From contig SVDM01000001.1 of NCBI GenBank assembly GCA_015058015.1, positions 62,001 to 126,000 of the forward strand: a stretch of DNA of 64,000 nucleotides, in the 5' to 3' direction. Positions 34,233 to 43,379 of this stretch are shown one piece after another. A model generated the notes under the pieces. That model did not search any database, was not told where the DNA came from, and worked only from the letters and a program-made list of their open reading frames with translations. The stretch comes from Lachnospiraceae bacterium (lineage in GTDB: Bacteria > Bacillota > Clostridia > Lachnospirales > Lachnospiraceae). How positions within the stretch are numbered: the first letter of the stretch is position 1; each line of letters starts with the position of its first letter. Position numbers and translations under genes: made by a program.

Positions 34233-35381
34233 ATGAAAAGAATAGTTTCGTTTCTTTTAAGTATAGTGATGGTTGCCACACTTCTTACAGGCTGCGGCGG
34301 CGGTGGCAGTAAGGCCGGTTCCTCCGACAAGGATATCGCGGGCCTAAAGTATACTGACAGCGTAGAATTCAAATACGCCAAGATGGTAACCATAGATAAT
34401 TACGAGGGTGGATACAGACTTATCCGCACCCAGGAAAAGGACAACCTGCTGGTTGTGCCTGAGGGTAAGGAGGCGCCCAAGGATTTGCCTAAGGACATAA
34501 AGGTTCTTAAAGCCCCTGCGGACAAGATTTACCTGGCGGCATCAGCAGCCATGGCCCTTGTAAATGCCGTAGATGGTGTTGATAATATCCTTCTTTCGGG
34601 AATCAATCCCGATGACTGGTACATTACCAAGGCTTCAGAGAACATGAAGGCAGGCAAGATGCTTTTTGCAGGCAAGTATTCAGCTCCCGATTATGAGCTT
34701 ATGCTTTCCAAAGGCTGTCAGCTGGCTATTGAGTCCACCATGATCTACCATACACCGGAAGTAAGAGAGAAGCTTGAAGAGCTGGGTATTCCGGTATTCG
34801 TAGACTTGGCAAGCCGTGAGGGTGATCCTCTTGGCCGTATGGAATGGGTTAAGGTCTATGGTGCCATGATAGGCAATCTTGACAAGGCCAACACCTTCTT
34901 TAATGAGAAGGCTGCGGAAGTCGAGAAGGTTAAGGGCAAGGAAAAGACCGGCAAGACGGTGGCATTTGTAAGTATTAATTCATCAGGTCTTGCGGTGGTT
35001 CGTAAGTCTAAGGACTATGTTCCCGCCATGATTGAAATCGCCGGCGGTAAGTACATCTTCGAGAACTTGGGTGACGGTACGGACGCCTTATCCACTATGA
35101 ACATGACCTTAGAGGAGTTCTATAACGGTGCAATGGATGCTGATATTATCATTTATAACAGCACTATCGCCGGAGAGGTTAACTCCATTCAGGACCTTAT
35201 CGGCAAGGCCCACATCTTCGCGGACCTTAAGGCGGTGAAGGAGGGCAATGTATGGTGCACCTTCAAGAATATGTACCAGGCCACGGACTCCATCGCGGAT
35301 ATCATCGTTGATATGCGAGCCATATTTGCCAATGATGAGGAAGGTATCAAAAACCTGAAGTATATTTATAAATTGAATTAA
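34233..35381 (+). CDS. ABC transporter substrate-binding lipoprotein (BtuF/FepB-like)
   Basis: 382 residues. Lipobox LLTGC with the modified cysteine at C21. Residues ~90-370 are a class III periplasmic-binding fold of the cobalamin/siderophore/haem type, with two lobes joined by a helix (SREGDPLGRMEWVKVYGAMIG). It delivers substrate to the permease encoded 12 bp downstream. Location below a B12 riboswitch and before cbi genes points to a corrinoid; haem or a metal chelate is possible from the fold alone. Confidence 0.88.
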   Translation: MKRIVSFLLSIVMVATLLTGCGGGGSKAGSSDKDIAGLKYTDSVEFKYAKMVTIDNYEGGYRLIRTQEKDNLLVVPEGKEAPKDLPKDIKVLKAPADKIYLAASAAMALVNAVDGVDNILLSGINPDDWYITKASENMKAGKMLFAGKYSAPDYELMLSKGCQLAIESTMIYHTPEVREKLEELGIPVFVDLASREGDPLGRMEWVKVYGAMIGNLDKANTFFNEKAAEVEKVKGKEKTGKTVAFVSINSSGLAVVRKSKDYVPAMIEIAGGKYIFENLGDGTDALSTMNMTLEEFYNGAMDADIIIYNSTIAGEVNSIQDLIGKAHIFADLKAVKEGNVWCTFKNMYQATDSIADIIVDMRAIFANDEEGIKNLKYIYKLN

Positions 35382-35393
35382 AAGAGGTTCTTA

Positions 35394-36413
35394 ATGAAAG
35401 ATAATAGTAGACGAATCGGCAGATATACGCTGGTGTTTGCGGTTCTTATAATCGCCGTTATTGTAATTACGGTTCTTAATATCGTAATCGGAAGCGTCAA
35501 TATCTCTGTCGGTGACATAATAGGCGTTCTCTTTGGGAATGCCGAGGGAACTACCCAGTCAGGTATTATCTGGAAGATAAGAATGCCGAGAGTTTTTATG
35601 GCGGCAATCCTGGGAGGGGCTTTAGCCCTCTCAGGTTTTCTCTTACAGACCTTTTTTGCAAATCCCATTGCAGGTCCTTACATCCTCGGTATATCCTCCG
35701 GAGCCAAGCTGTTCGTTTCCTTTGCAATGATTATAGTGACAAGCTATGTGGGACATGTAGGGTCCTTCGAGCTTATTGTTGCCGCTTTTCTGGGATCTCT
35801 TGCTTCAATCGGGTTCGTTCTTTTGGTGTCCAGGAAGGTCAAACGAATGTCCATGCTTTTGGTAGCGGGTATCATGATAGGTTATATCTGTACGGCTATC
35901 ACTGACTTTGTGGTTACATTTGCCGCAGACTCAGACATCGTTAATCTTCATAACTGGTCTAAGGGAAGCTTCTCCGGAATGAGCTGGTCCAGTGTCCAGA
36001 CGGCATTTTTCGTAGTAATTATTACAAGTATTATTGTATTTCTGTTATCTAAACCTATCGGAGCTTTTCAACTGGGTGAGGCTTATGCCCAGAGCGTGGG
36101 AGTAAATATTCAGGTATTTAAGGTAGTGCTGATTCTGCTATCAAGTATACTCTCTGCCTGCGTAACGGCGTTTGCCGGTCCTATTTCTTTCGTAGGAATA
36201 GCGGTTCCTCATCTTATTAAATTGTTTCTTAAGACATCCAAACCGATTATCGTTATACCGGCTGTATTCTTAGGCGGTTCTGTATTCTGTATGGGATGCG
36301 ACCTTATCGCAAGAACGGTGTTCGCTCCTTCAGAACTGGCAATTTCTACGGTTACGGCAATCTTCGGTGCACCAATCGTTATCTGGATGATTATTAAGAG
36401 ACAGACGAGGTGA
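35394..36413 (+). CDS. ABC transporter permease, FecCD/BtuC family
   Basis: 339 residues with about nine to ten membrane helices and FecCD hallmarks: RMPRVFMAAILGGALALSG, NPIAGPYILGISSGA and the coupling-helix region GPISFVGIAVPHLIK. It forms a homodimeric channel with the downstream ATPase (1 bp gap). Substrate is inferred from the operon as a corrinoid. Length is normal for the family. Confidence 0.93.
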   Translation: MKDNSRRIGRYTLVFAVLIIAVIVITVLNIVIGSVNISVGDIIGVLFGNAEGTTQSGIIWKIRMPRVFMAAILGGALALSGFLLQTFFANPIAGPYILGISSGAKLFVSFAMIIVTSYVGHVGSFELIVAAFLGSLASIGFVLLVSRKVKRMSMLLVAGIMIGYICTAITDFVVTFAADSDIVNLHNWSKGSFSGMSWSSVQTAFFVVIITSIIVFLLSKPIGAFQLGEAYAQSVGVNIQVFKVVLILLSSILSACVTAFAGPISFVGIAVPHLIKLFLKTSKPIIVIPAVFLGGSVFCMGCDLIARTVFAPSELAISTVTAIFGAPIVIWMIIKRQTR

Positions 36414-36414
36414 G

Positions 36415-37524
36415 GTGTCTATGAGCGATTATTATTTTTCTACAAAAGACCTATCCGTAGGCTACAATGGCAAAGCCCTTATTACGGATATCAATGTTGA
36501 GTTAAATAAAGGACAGATCATGACCCTGATAGGACCCAACGGTTCAGGTAAGTCCACCATATTAAAGAGTATCAGTAATCACCTAAGGACCATTGCGGGT
36601 ACGGTTTTTATCGGTGATTCCACACTCCATGACATGTCCTACAAGGACTTGTCGGTGAAGATGGCAGTGGTACTTACGGAACGTATCAAGGTGGAGCTTA
36701 TGACCTGTCGAGACATCGTGGCTACGGGACGTTACCCCTATACAGGGCGCTTAGGCCTTCTTACAGATGAGGATAATAAGAAGGTGGATGCAGCCATCAA
36801 GCTGGTTAACGCGGAAGAGATAGCGGAAAGAGACTTCGCCGCCATCAGTGACGGTCAGAGACAGCGTGTTATGCTGGCTCGTGCTATCTGTCAGGAGCCG
36901 GAGATTATCATACTTGATGAGCCCACGTCTTTCCTGGATATTAAGCATAAGTTAGAGCTTTTAGACATCCTTCGCCGTATGGTGGAAGAGCAGAATATCG
37001 TGGTTATCATGTCCCTTCATGAGATTGACTTGGCCCAGAAGGTATCGGATATCATCATGTGCGTTAAGGGTGACCATGTAACAAGTCTTGGAACCCCCAG
37101 GGAGATATTTACCAAGGACAATATCACAGCCCTCTACGATATCAACAAGGGTAACTACAATATGTTCTTCGGAAGCGTGGAACTGCCAAGGCCGGAAGGT
37201 GTACCGGAGACCTTTATTATCGCGGGTAACGGCACGGGAATCGACATCTTCCGTGAATATCAAAAGAAGAAGGTTCCCTTTTATGCGGGAGTGCTGCACA
37301 CCAATGATTTAGACTACCAGGTGGCTTGTGATCTGGCTATGGAGGTTGTGTCTGTTCCGGCATTTGAAGAGATAGATAATGAGGCCTATGAGAAGGCCAA
37401 GGCATTGATCGATAAGTGCAAGACTGTTGTGTATACCGGAGTGGCATTCGGCACCGCCAACAGACTTAACAAGGACTTGTTGGAATATGCTAAGGGAAAT
37501 GGCAAGGAAATACTTAATTTATAA
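36415..37524 (+). CDS. ABC transporter ATP-binding protein (BtuD/FecE type) with C-terminal extra domain
   Basis: 369 residues. Residues ~1-250 are the ATPase: Walker A GPNGSGKST, a Q-loop region, signature SDGQRQRV (usual LSGGQ is varied), Walker B IIILDEPT and the switch His in SLHEI. Residues ~258-369 form an extra Rossmann-like alpha/beta domain (FIIAGNGTGIDIFREYQ ... VYTGVAFGT), absent from E. coli BtuD; its function is unknown to me. A regulatory or ligand-sensing role is possible. The gene ends 100 bp before cbiD. Confidence 0.9.
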   Translation: MSMSDYYFSTKDLSVGYNGKALITDINVELNKGQIMTLIGPNGSGKSTILKSISNHLRTIAGTVFIGDSTLHDMSYKDLSVKMAVVLTERIKVELMTCRDIVATGRYPYTGRLGLLTDEDNKKVDAAIKLVNAEEIAERDFAAISDGQRQRVMLARAICQEPEIIILDEPTSFLDIKHKLELLDILRRMVEEQNIVVIMSLHEIDLAQKVSDIIMCVKGDHVTSLGTPREIFTKDNITALYDINKGNYNMFFGSVELPRPEGVPETFIIAGNGTGIDIFREYQKKKVPFYAGVLHTNDLDYQVACDLAMEVVSVPAFEEIDNEAYEKAKALIDKCKTVVYTGVAFGTANRLNKDLLEYAKGNGKEILNL

Positions 37525-37624
37525 GGTGAGTTTATAACAGGTCATAAGTATTTACTTATGGCCTTGGTCGGGAAAATATGGTAGAATCTTCATGTTAGTT
37601 TTATAAAATTTGCGAGGTACTATT
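37524..37624 (+). promoter_or_regulatory. Gap before cbiD: hairpin and possible extended -10 promoter
   Basis: A 10-bp stem GGTCATAAGT / ACTTATGGCC (one G-T pair, 4-nt loop) at about 37540-37563 is not followed by a T-run. TATGGTAGAAT just downstream resembles the extended -10 elements before rpsU and cls, but no good -35 is visible. A secondary promoter for the cbi genes is possible. Confidence 0.35.
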
Positions 37625-38800
37625 TTGCATAACGGTCTTGAAGATAAGTATGTAATTAAAGATAACAAAAAACTGCAGATGGGTTACACCACCGGGTCCT
37701 GCGCTGCGGGGGCTGCCAAGGCGGCCACCATCATGCTTTTAACCGGCAATGATGTGAGAAGCGTGGAGCTTATGACCCCCAAGGGGATCCTCCTTACTCT
37801 GGAGATTAAGGAGAAGTCTAAAGGGGAGGGCTTCGTATCCTGTGCGGTGGAGAAGTTCGCAGGGGATGACCCGGATGTAACGGACAAGGCCCTGGTCTAT
37901 GCCAAAGTCTCCAAGACTAATGAAGCAGGTGGAAGTAACAAGGTAAATATCGACGGTGGCCTTGGGGTGGGTCGGGTTACCAAGCCGGGACTTGACCAGC
38001 CGGTGGGCAATGCGGCTATAAACCACGTGCCCAGGGAGATGATTACTGCTGCGGTGAAGGATATCTGCGAGACCTTTGAGTACTTCGGTGATATTGACGT
38101 GGAGATCTCCATTCCTGCCGGTGTGGAACTGGCAAGGAAGACATTTAACCCAAGGCTGGGAATTGAAGGCGGTATCTCGGTACTTGGAACCAGCGGCATC
38201 GTAATGCCCATGAGTGAAGATGCCCTTATTGCAAGTATCAAGATAGAGATGTCCATGAAGCGGGAAGGGGGAGCGGAGTATCTCCTTATTACTCCGGGTA
38301 ACTACGGCACTAACTACCTGACTACGGCCCTGCCTTTTGAGTCTAAGAAGGCGGTAAAGTGCAGCAATTACATCGGTAATACCATCGATATGGCCATAGA
38401 ACTTGGGACTAAGGGAATTCTCTTTGTGGGTCACTTCGGCAAGTTTGTAAAGTTGGCCGGGGGAATAATGAATACCCATTCCCACAATGCGGACTGTCGA
38501 ATGGAGATTATCGTTACCAATGCCATGATGGCAGGTGTCCCGAGAGAGGTCTTGACGGAGATAACAAAGTGCGTTACCACCGATGATGCGGTGAAGCTCC
38601 TTAAAGAGTCAGGCTACTTGGAAGCCACCATGGATCGCATAATGGAGAGGATGCTCTTTTACGTAAATCAACGAGCTTATAACGAGCTTAAGATAGGAAT
38701 CATTACATTTTCAAATGTATACGGCGAGCTGGGCAAAGCGGGCGCTGTAGATGAGCTTATTGAATTAATAGCAAAGAAAACAAAGGAGGAACAATTATGA
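37625..38800 (+). CDS. cbiD: Cobalt-precorrin-5B (C1)-methyltransferase
   Basis: 391 residues from TTG 37625, chosen because GAGG lies 7 bp upstream; a TTG at 37610 overlaps that site. The CbiD N terminus is clear (LQMGYTTGSCAAGAAKAA), as are ITPGNYGTNY and VGHFGKFVKLAGGIMNTHS. CbiD methylates C1 of the corrin ring in the anaerobic, early-cobalt route and is a marker of it. The stop overlaps the next start (ATGA), so the cbi genes are translationally coupled. Confidence 0.96.
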   Translation: MHNGLEDKYVIKDNKKLQMGYTTGSCAAGAAKAATIMLLTGNDVRSVELMTPKGILLTLEIKEKSKGEGFVSCAVEKFAGDDPDVTDKALVYAKVSKTNEAGGSNKVNIDGGLGVGRVTKPGLDQPVGNAAINHVPREMITAAVKDICETFEYFGDIDVEISIPAGVELARKTFNPRLGIEGGISVLGTSGIVMPMSEDALIASIKIEMSMKREGGAEYLLITPGNYGTNYLTTALPFESKKAVKCSNYIGNTIDMAIELGTKGILFVGHFGKFVKLAGGIMNTHSHNADCRMEIIVTNAMMAGVPREVLTEITKCVTTDDAVKLLKESGYLEATMDRIMERMLFYVNQRAYNELKIGIITFSNVYGELGKAGAVDELIELIAKKTKEEQL

Positions 38801-39555
38801 TACATTTCGTTGGAGCGGGCTCGGGAGCCCCGGATCTTATCACTCTTAGAGGTAAGAAATTCTTAGAGCAGGCTGATGTAATCATCTACGCCGGTTCACT
38901 GGTTAATCCACAACTCTTAGATTATAAGAAGGAAGGCTGCGAGGTATATAACAGCGCAACCATGACTTTGGAAGAAGTAATTGAAGTAATGAAGAAAACT
39001 GAGGAAAAGGGTCTTATGACTGTACGTCTTCATACAGGTGACCCCTGTATCTACGGCGCCATCAGAGAGCAGATGGACGAGCTTGATAAGCTTGGTTACA
39101 AGTACGATACCACACCCGGCGTAAGTGCTTTCTGCGGTGCGGCATCAGCCCTTAATCTTGAATATACACTTCCTGACGTATCACAATCTGTTATTATTAC
39201 TAGAATGGCAGGAAGAACTCCGGTTCCGGAGAAGGAGAGCATCAGAAGCTTTGCGGCTCATCAGGCTTCAATGGTGGTATTTCTTAGTACCGGACTCTTA
39301 GAAGACCTTAGTAAGGAGCTTATTGCAGGCGGATATTCTGCAGATACTCCGGCAGCCATAGTTTACAAGGCTACCTGGGATGATGAGAAGAAGTTCGTAT
39401 GTACTGTAGGTACTCTTGCCGAAACGGCAAAAGAAAACAACATCACCAAGACAGCTCTTATGCTTATAGGTGACGCGGTTACACATTCAAGCTATAACAG
39501 ATCGGAGTTATACAATCCGGCATTTACTACAGAGTTTAGAGAGGCGACAAAATAA
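38797..39555 (+). CDS. cbiF: Cobalt-precorrin-4 C11-methyltransferase
   Basis: 252 residues of the tetrapyrrole methylase family. The N terminus HFVGAGSGAPDLITLRG and LVNPQLL are typical of CbiF/CobM, with HTGDPCIYGAIREQ and the TPGVSAFCGAAS loop of the SAM site. It methylates C11 of the contracted ring. It overlaps cbiD by 4 bp and the next gene by 1 bp (TAATG). Confidence 0.96.
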   Translation: MIHFVGAGSGAPDLITLRGKKFLEQADVIIYAGSLVNPQLLDYKKEGCEVYNSATMTLEEVIEVMKKTEEKGLMTVRLHTGDPCIYGAIREQMDELDKLGYKYDTTPGVSAFCGAASALNLEYTLPDVSQSVIITRMAGRTPVPEKESIRSFAAHQASMVVFLSTGLLEDLSKELIAGGYSADTPAAIVYKATWDDEKKFVCTVGTLAETAKENNITKTALMLIGDAVTHSSYNRSELYNPAFTTEFREATK

Positions 39556-40643
39556 TGTCCAAGAAAGTATCTGTTGTTGCATTTACGGAGCCCGGATTGC
39601 TCCGTATGACAGAAGTAGAAACTGCGTTTTTAAATATTAATGAAAGATGTGGCGAGGACTGGATAATAACCTGTTCTTTCAAGCCTGAGAATCTGAAAGA
39701 ATGGTGTGCGGAGGCCTTTGCGGAAGCTGATTGCATATTTTTCGTATGTGCCACCGGCATCGCCGTAAGAACCATAGCACCTTTTCTTATCAGTAAGACC
39801 AAGGATCCGGCGGTTTTAGTCATGGACGATTTGGGGCTTAATCTGGTGGCTCTTATATCAGGCCATATTGGCGGAGCCAATGAACTGGCGGGCCTTCTTG
39901 CAGCTGATTTGGAGGCACATCCTGTTATTACCACATCTTCGGATGTTCATGGCAAGATACCCATTGACGCCTGGGCAATCAAGAATAATCTCTACATTAC
40001 TGATATGATTGCCGCTAAAAAGGTGGCCATGGAGCTGGTGGAAGGCAGAAGGGTAGGCCTGTATTGCGATTGCGGAATAGTGGGTATGGTGCCGGAAGAA
40101 CTGGTGCTTCTAGACGGAGAGGAAGACCTTCCGGAGGATGTGAAGTGGTCGGTGGTTATCACTCACAAGATTCTATCCAAGGATATCTCACAGGTTCGTA
40201 AGAAGAATATCCTCTGGCTTATCCCAAGGCTCAATGCCATAGGTGTAGGCTGCAAGAGGGGCAAGACATGCAAGGAGATTGAAGCCGCTGTTAAGATGAC
40301 CTTGGAAGATGCGGGAATTGATATGAGAAGCATAGGCAAGATGGCTTCCATAGATATCAAGTCCGTGGAGGACGGCCTGCAGGAATTCGCCATGGAATAC
40401 AACATTCCGCTGTCATTTTTCTCGGGAAAAGAGCTTGACAAGCTGCCCGGGGATTTTCAGGAATCTGATTTTGTAAAGGGGATAACCGGGGTGGACAATG
40501 TCTGCGAACGGGCGGCTATTATGGCAATATTAAGAGACGAGCCCGGCGCTTCAAGAGACAAGAACCTATTGGTACCAAAGAATCGTTGCCACGGCGTAAC
40601 AGTAGCCGTTGCCGGTAAGAAAGGAAGTATTATATTTGAGTAA
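39555..40643 (+). CDS. cbiG: Cobalt-precorrin-5A hydrolase
   Basis: 362 residues. N-terminal, central and C-terminal CbiG domains are recognisable: ADCIFFVCATGIAVRTIAP, LISGHIGGANELA and GVGCKRGKTCKEI near residue 225. CbiG opens the delta-lactone of cobalt-precorrin-5A and releases acetaldehyde in the anaerobic pathway. Its start shares one base with the cbiF stop. The 3' end overlaps the cbiH start. Confidence 0.95.
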   Translation: MSKKVSVVAFTEPGLLRMTEVETAFLNINERCGEDWIITCSFKPENLKEWCAEAFAEADCIFFVCATGIAVRTIAPFLISKTKDPAVLVMDDLGLNLVALISGHIGGANELAGLLAADLEAHPVITTSSDVHGKIPIDAWAIKNNLYITDMIAAKKVAMELVEGRRVGLYCDCGIVGMVPEELVLLDGEEDLPEDVKWSVVITHKILSKDISQVRKKNILWLIPRLNAIGVGCKRGKTCKEIEAAVKMTLEDAGIDMRSIGKMASIDIKSVEDGLQEFAMEYNIPLSFFSGKELDKLPGDFQESDFVKGITGVDNVCERAAIMAILRDEPGASRDKNLLVPKNRCHGVTVAVAGKKGSIIFE

Positions 40644-41376
40644 GATGTATGTAGTGGGCATAGGCCCCGGCGGATATGAATATATGACAATTAAGGCAGC
40701 CAATGTCTTAAAAGAAGTTGATGTTATCGTTGGATATACAGTTTATATTGATCTGGTTAAGGATCAGTTCCCGGATAAGGAGTTCTTAAGCACTCCCATG
40801 CGTAAGGAAGTTGACAGATGCCGTCTGGCATTTGAAGAGGCTGCAAAGGGTAAGAATGTTGCCATGATCTGCTCCGGTGATGCGGGAGTATACGGTATGA
40901 GCGGTTTGATGCTAACCATTGGGGCTGAGGAATTCCCGGATATTCCGGTGGAGATTGTAAGTGGTGTTACAGCTACCCTTAGCGGAGCTTCAGTTCTTGG
41001 AGCACCTCTTATTCATGACTTCGCGGTTATCTCTTTAAGCGATCTTCTTACCCCATGGGAGGTTATTGTGAAGCGTATTGAGGCTGCGGCTGAGAGCGAC
41101 ATGGCTATCTGCTTCTATAATCCTTCGAGCAAGAAGCGTCATGACTACTTACAGAAGGCTTGCGATATCATCTTAAAGCACAGAAGCCCTGAAAATGTAT
41201 GCGGTACCGTTGAGAACATCGGCCGCGAGGGTGAATCTTTCAAGGTTTACACCTTAAAGGAGCTTCGTGATACACAGGTTGATATGTTCACCACAGTATT
41301 CGTGGGTAATTCAAAGACTCAGGTTATTAACGGTCGTATGGTAACACCAAGAGGTTACAGAGGCGTTGAGGACTAA
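40636..41376 (+). CDS. cbiH: Cobalt-factor III (precorrin-3B) C17-methyltransferase
   Basis: 246 residues from TTG 40636, which has AAGGAAG 8 bp upstream and overlaps the cbiG stop; ATG 40645 is an alternative. Tetrapyrrole methylase motifs: MYVVGIGPGG, ICSGDAGVYGMSG, EIVSGVTATLSGAS and AICFYNPSSKKR. CbiH methylates C17 with ring contraction. The three residues before MYVVGIG have no known function. Confidence 0.94.
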   Translation: MSKMYVVGIGPGGYEYMTIKAANVLKEVDVIVGYTVYIDLVKDQFPDKEFLSTPMRKEVDRCRLAFEEAAKGKNVAMICSGDAGVYGMSGLMLTIGAEEFPDIPVEIVSGVTATLSGASVLGAPLIHDFAVISLSDLLTPWEVIVKRIEAAAESDMAICFYNPSSKKRHDYLQKACDIILKHRSPENVCGTVENIGREGESFKVYTLKELRDTQVDMFTTVFVGNSKTQVINGRMVTPRGYRGVED

Positions 41377-41379
41377 TAT

Positions 41380-42123
41380 ATGAAGAAGATAATTGTCTTC
41401 GCCGGCACAAAAGAGGGAAGGGAGCTTTCCCTTTCTCTTGTTTGCGCTTACGACGAAGTTCACGTAAATGTGGCAACTGAATACGGCGAGGAGATTATTG
41501 ATTATCGTGAGGGTATGGTTATTCATCAGGGTCGTCTTGATGAAAAGGGCATCATAGATTATATTGAAGATGTGGAGCCTCAGGCGGTGGTTGATGCAAC
41601 CCATCCTTATGCTAGGGCTGCTTCTGCCAATATCCGCAAGGCCTGTGAGAAAACCGGCTATACTTACCTTAGACTTCTAAGGGACAATGCCGGAGATAAG
41701 TCGGGCTGTGTATGCTTTGATACCAAGGAAGAGGCAGTGGAGTACTTAAACGAAAGAGTTGGTAATATCCTGCTTACTACAGGCAGCAAGGAGTTGGGCG
41801 ATTATGTCCGACTTATTAATGACAAGTCGAGGATTATCGCCAGATTCTTGGCAGATTCGGCTTCTGTGGCTGCGGCAAGGGATATGGGGCTTTCGGCAAA
41901 GCAGATTATCTGTATGCAAGGACCCTTTAGTACAGAGATGAATGCCGCCACCCTGCGGCAATACGAGGCAAAGTTCTTGGTGACCAAGGAGACCGGTTCT
42001 GTAGGAGGTTTCCCGGAAAAGATTGAGGGAGCAAGGCTTGCAGGTGCCGAAGTTGTGGTTATTAACAGACCTAAGGAAGAAGGCATGACTTACAGTGAGA
42101 TATGTAAGCACCTTGGGATTTAA
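41380..42123 (+). CDS. cbiJ: Precorrin-6A reductase (cobalt-precorrin-6A reductase)
   Basis: 247 residues. VFAGTKEGREL at the N terminus, VVDATHPYARAASANI, LLTTGSKEL and MQGPFSTEMN are CbiJ/CobK hallmarks. It reduces the macrocycle with NAD(P)H. It begins 3 bp after cbiH and is followed by cbiET, which acts next. Length is normal. Confidence 0.95.
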   Translation: MKKIIVFAGTKEGRELSLSLVCAYDEVHVNVATEYGEEIIDYREGMVIHQGRLDEKGIIDYIEDVEPQAVVDATHPYARAASANIRKACEKTGYTYLRLLRDNAGDKSGCVCFDTKEEAVEYLNERVGNILLTTGSKELGDYVRLINDKSRIIARFLADSASVAAARDMGLSAKQIICMQGPFSTEMNAATLRQYEAKFLVTKETGSVGGFPEKIEGARLAGAEVVVINRPKEEGMTYSEICKHLGI

Positions 42124-42149
42124 TTTGTGATTTGGAAGATGGTTTTATT

Positions 42150-43364
42150 ATGAGTGACGGACGAATAATTACTATTCTGGGTATCGGTATGGGCAATATT
42201 GATACTCTTACAATGGAAGGATATAATGCCTGCAGGGAGGCTGATGTTATAATCGGTGCCGGCAGAATGCTTGAAGGCCTTGGAACCTTTGAAAAGCCGG
42301 TAAAGGATTTGTATAAGGCTGAGGAGATTGTAGACTTCATCAAATCTAATCCTGATTTAGTAAATGTGGTTGTTGCTTTCTCCGGAGATATAGGCTTTTA
42401 CAGCGGTGCTACTAAGCTTAATGACCTTTTGCTTGAGGAAAGATTTCGGGTGAGACGTATTCCCGGTATCTCTTCTGTGGTTTATTTTGCAGCTAAGCTT
42501 GGTAAACCCTGGCAGGATGTGAAGCTGGTAAGCTTACATGGCAGAAAGCAGAATATTATTGATGCTATTAAGCATAACAAAATCGTCTTTTCCTTAATCG
42601 GTAAGGCGGATAGTGTAAGAGAACTATCAGCTAAGCTTATAGAGTACGGGTTCTCGGATGTAGTTATGCATCTTGGCTTTATGTTAAGCTATGAGAACGA
42701 GAAGATCTTAGAAGGAAAGCCGGCGGATTTTACAGACTTTAATGAAGACGGGTTAAGCGTTGTTTTTATAGAGAATAATAAGGCGGCTGATGCGGTTATA
42801 ACCCACGGACTTCCCGATGATTTCTTTACCAGAGGGGATGCCCCCATGACCAAGGAGGAGATAAGGAGTATATCCTTATCAAAACTTGCTTTAACGAAAG
42901 ACGGTGTGTTATACGATGTGGGAGCCGGTACGGGATCTATATCCATTGAGTGCGCCCTGCAGATGGCCGACGGTGAAGTATATGCCATCGAGAAGAAGGA
43001 AGAGGCTGTTGAGCTGTTAAAGAAGAACAAGCTTTTATGCGGTGCGGATAATCTGACAGTTATTGAAGGATTAGCCCCGGAGGCTTTAGCAGATCTTCCC
43101 GCCCCCACCCATGTATTTATCGGTGGTAGCAGCGGTAATATGAAGGAGATTATCTCACTGGTTTTAGAGAAGAATCCTAAGGTACGTATTGTGGTAAACG
43201 CAATAGCCATGGAGACTGTAGCAGAGACTACTTCCATAATTAGTGAATCAGGATTTAATTTTGTAGATATTGTCAATGTGGCGGTTGGCAAGTCCAAGAA
43301 ACTGGGCAGATACAATATGATGATGGGTCAGAACCCGGTATTCGTTTTCACAATGCAAAAATAG
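42150..43364 (+). CDS. cbiET: Bifunctional cobalt-precorrin-7 C5-/precorrin-6B C15-methyltransferase (decarboxylating)
   Basis: 404 residues; ATG 42150 gives the family N terminus ITILGIGMGNIDTLT. An upstream TTG (42132) is in frame but less likely. Residues ~1-205 are CbiE (tetrapyrrole methylase: FSGDIGFYSGA, IPGISSVVYFA). Residues ~215-404 are CbiT (class I methylase: LYDVGAGTGSISIECAL, VFIGGSSGNMKEI). The fusion, as in CobL, performs methylation at C5 and C15 with decarboxylation. Confidence 0.95.
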   Translation: MSDGRIITILGIGMGNIDTLTMEGYNACREADVIIGAGRMLEGLGTFEKPVKDLYKAEEIVDFIKSNPDLVNVVVAFSGDIGFYSGATKLNDLLLEERFRVRRIPGISSVVYFAAKLGKPWQDVKLVSLHGRKQNIIDAIKHNKIVFSLIGKADSVRELSAKLIEYGFSDVVMHLGFMLSYENEKILEGKPADFTDFNEDGLSVVFIENNKAADAVITHGLPDDFFTRGDAPMTKEEIRSISLSKLALTKDGVLYDVGAGTGSISIECALQMADGEVYAIEKKEEAVELLKKNKLLCGADNLTVIEGLAPEALADLPAPTHVFIGGSSGNMKEIISLVLEKNPKVRIVVNAIAMETVAETTSIISESGFNFVDIVNVAVGKSKKLGRYNMMMGQNPVFVFTMQK

Positions 43365-43379
43365 TCAGGGGGTATAGCG

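Noticed and set aside
37739..38485. A 248-codon open frame on the minus strand inside cbiD
   Set aside because: Antisense to a clear, conserved enzyme; the translation shows no family motif and no ribosome site. It is a by-product of cbiD codon use.
42689..43315. A 208-codon open frame on the minus strand inside cbiET
   Set aside because: Low-complexity, Ser/Ile-rich translation with no motif, fully within the CbiT-coding region.
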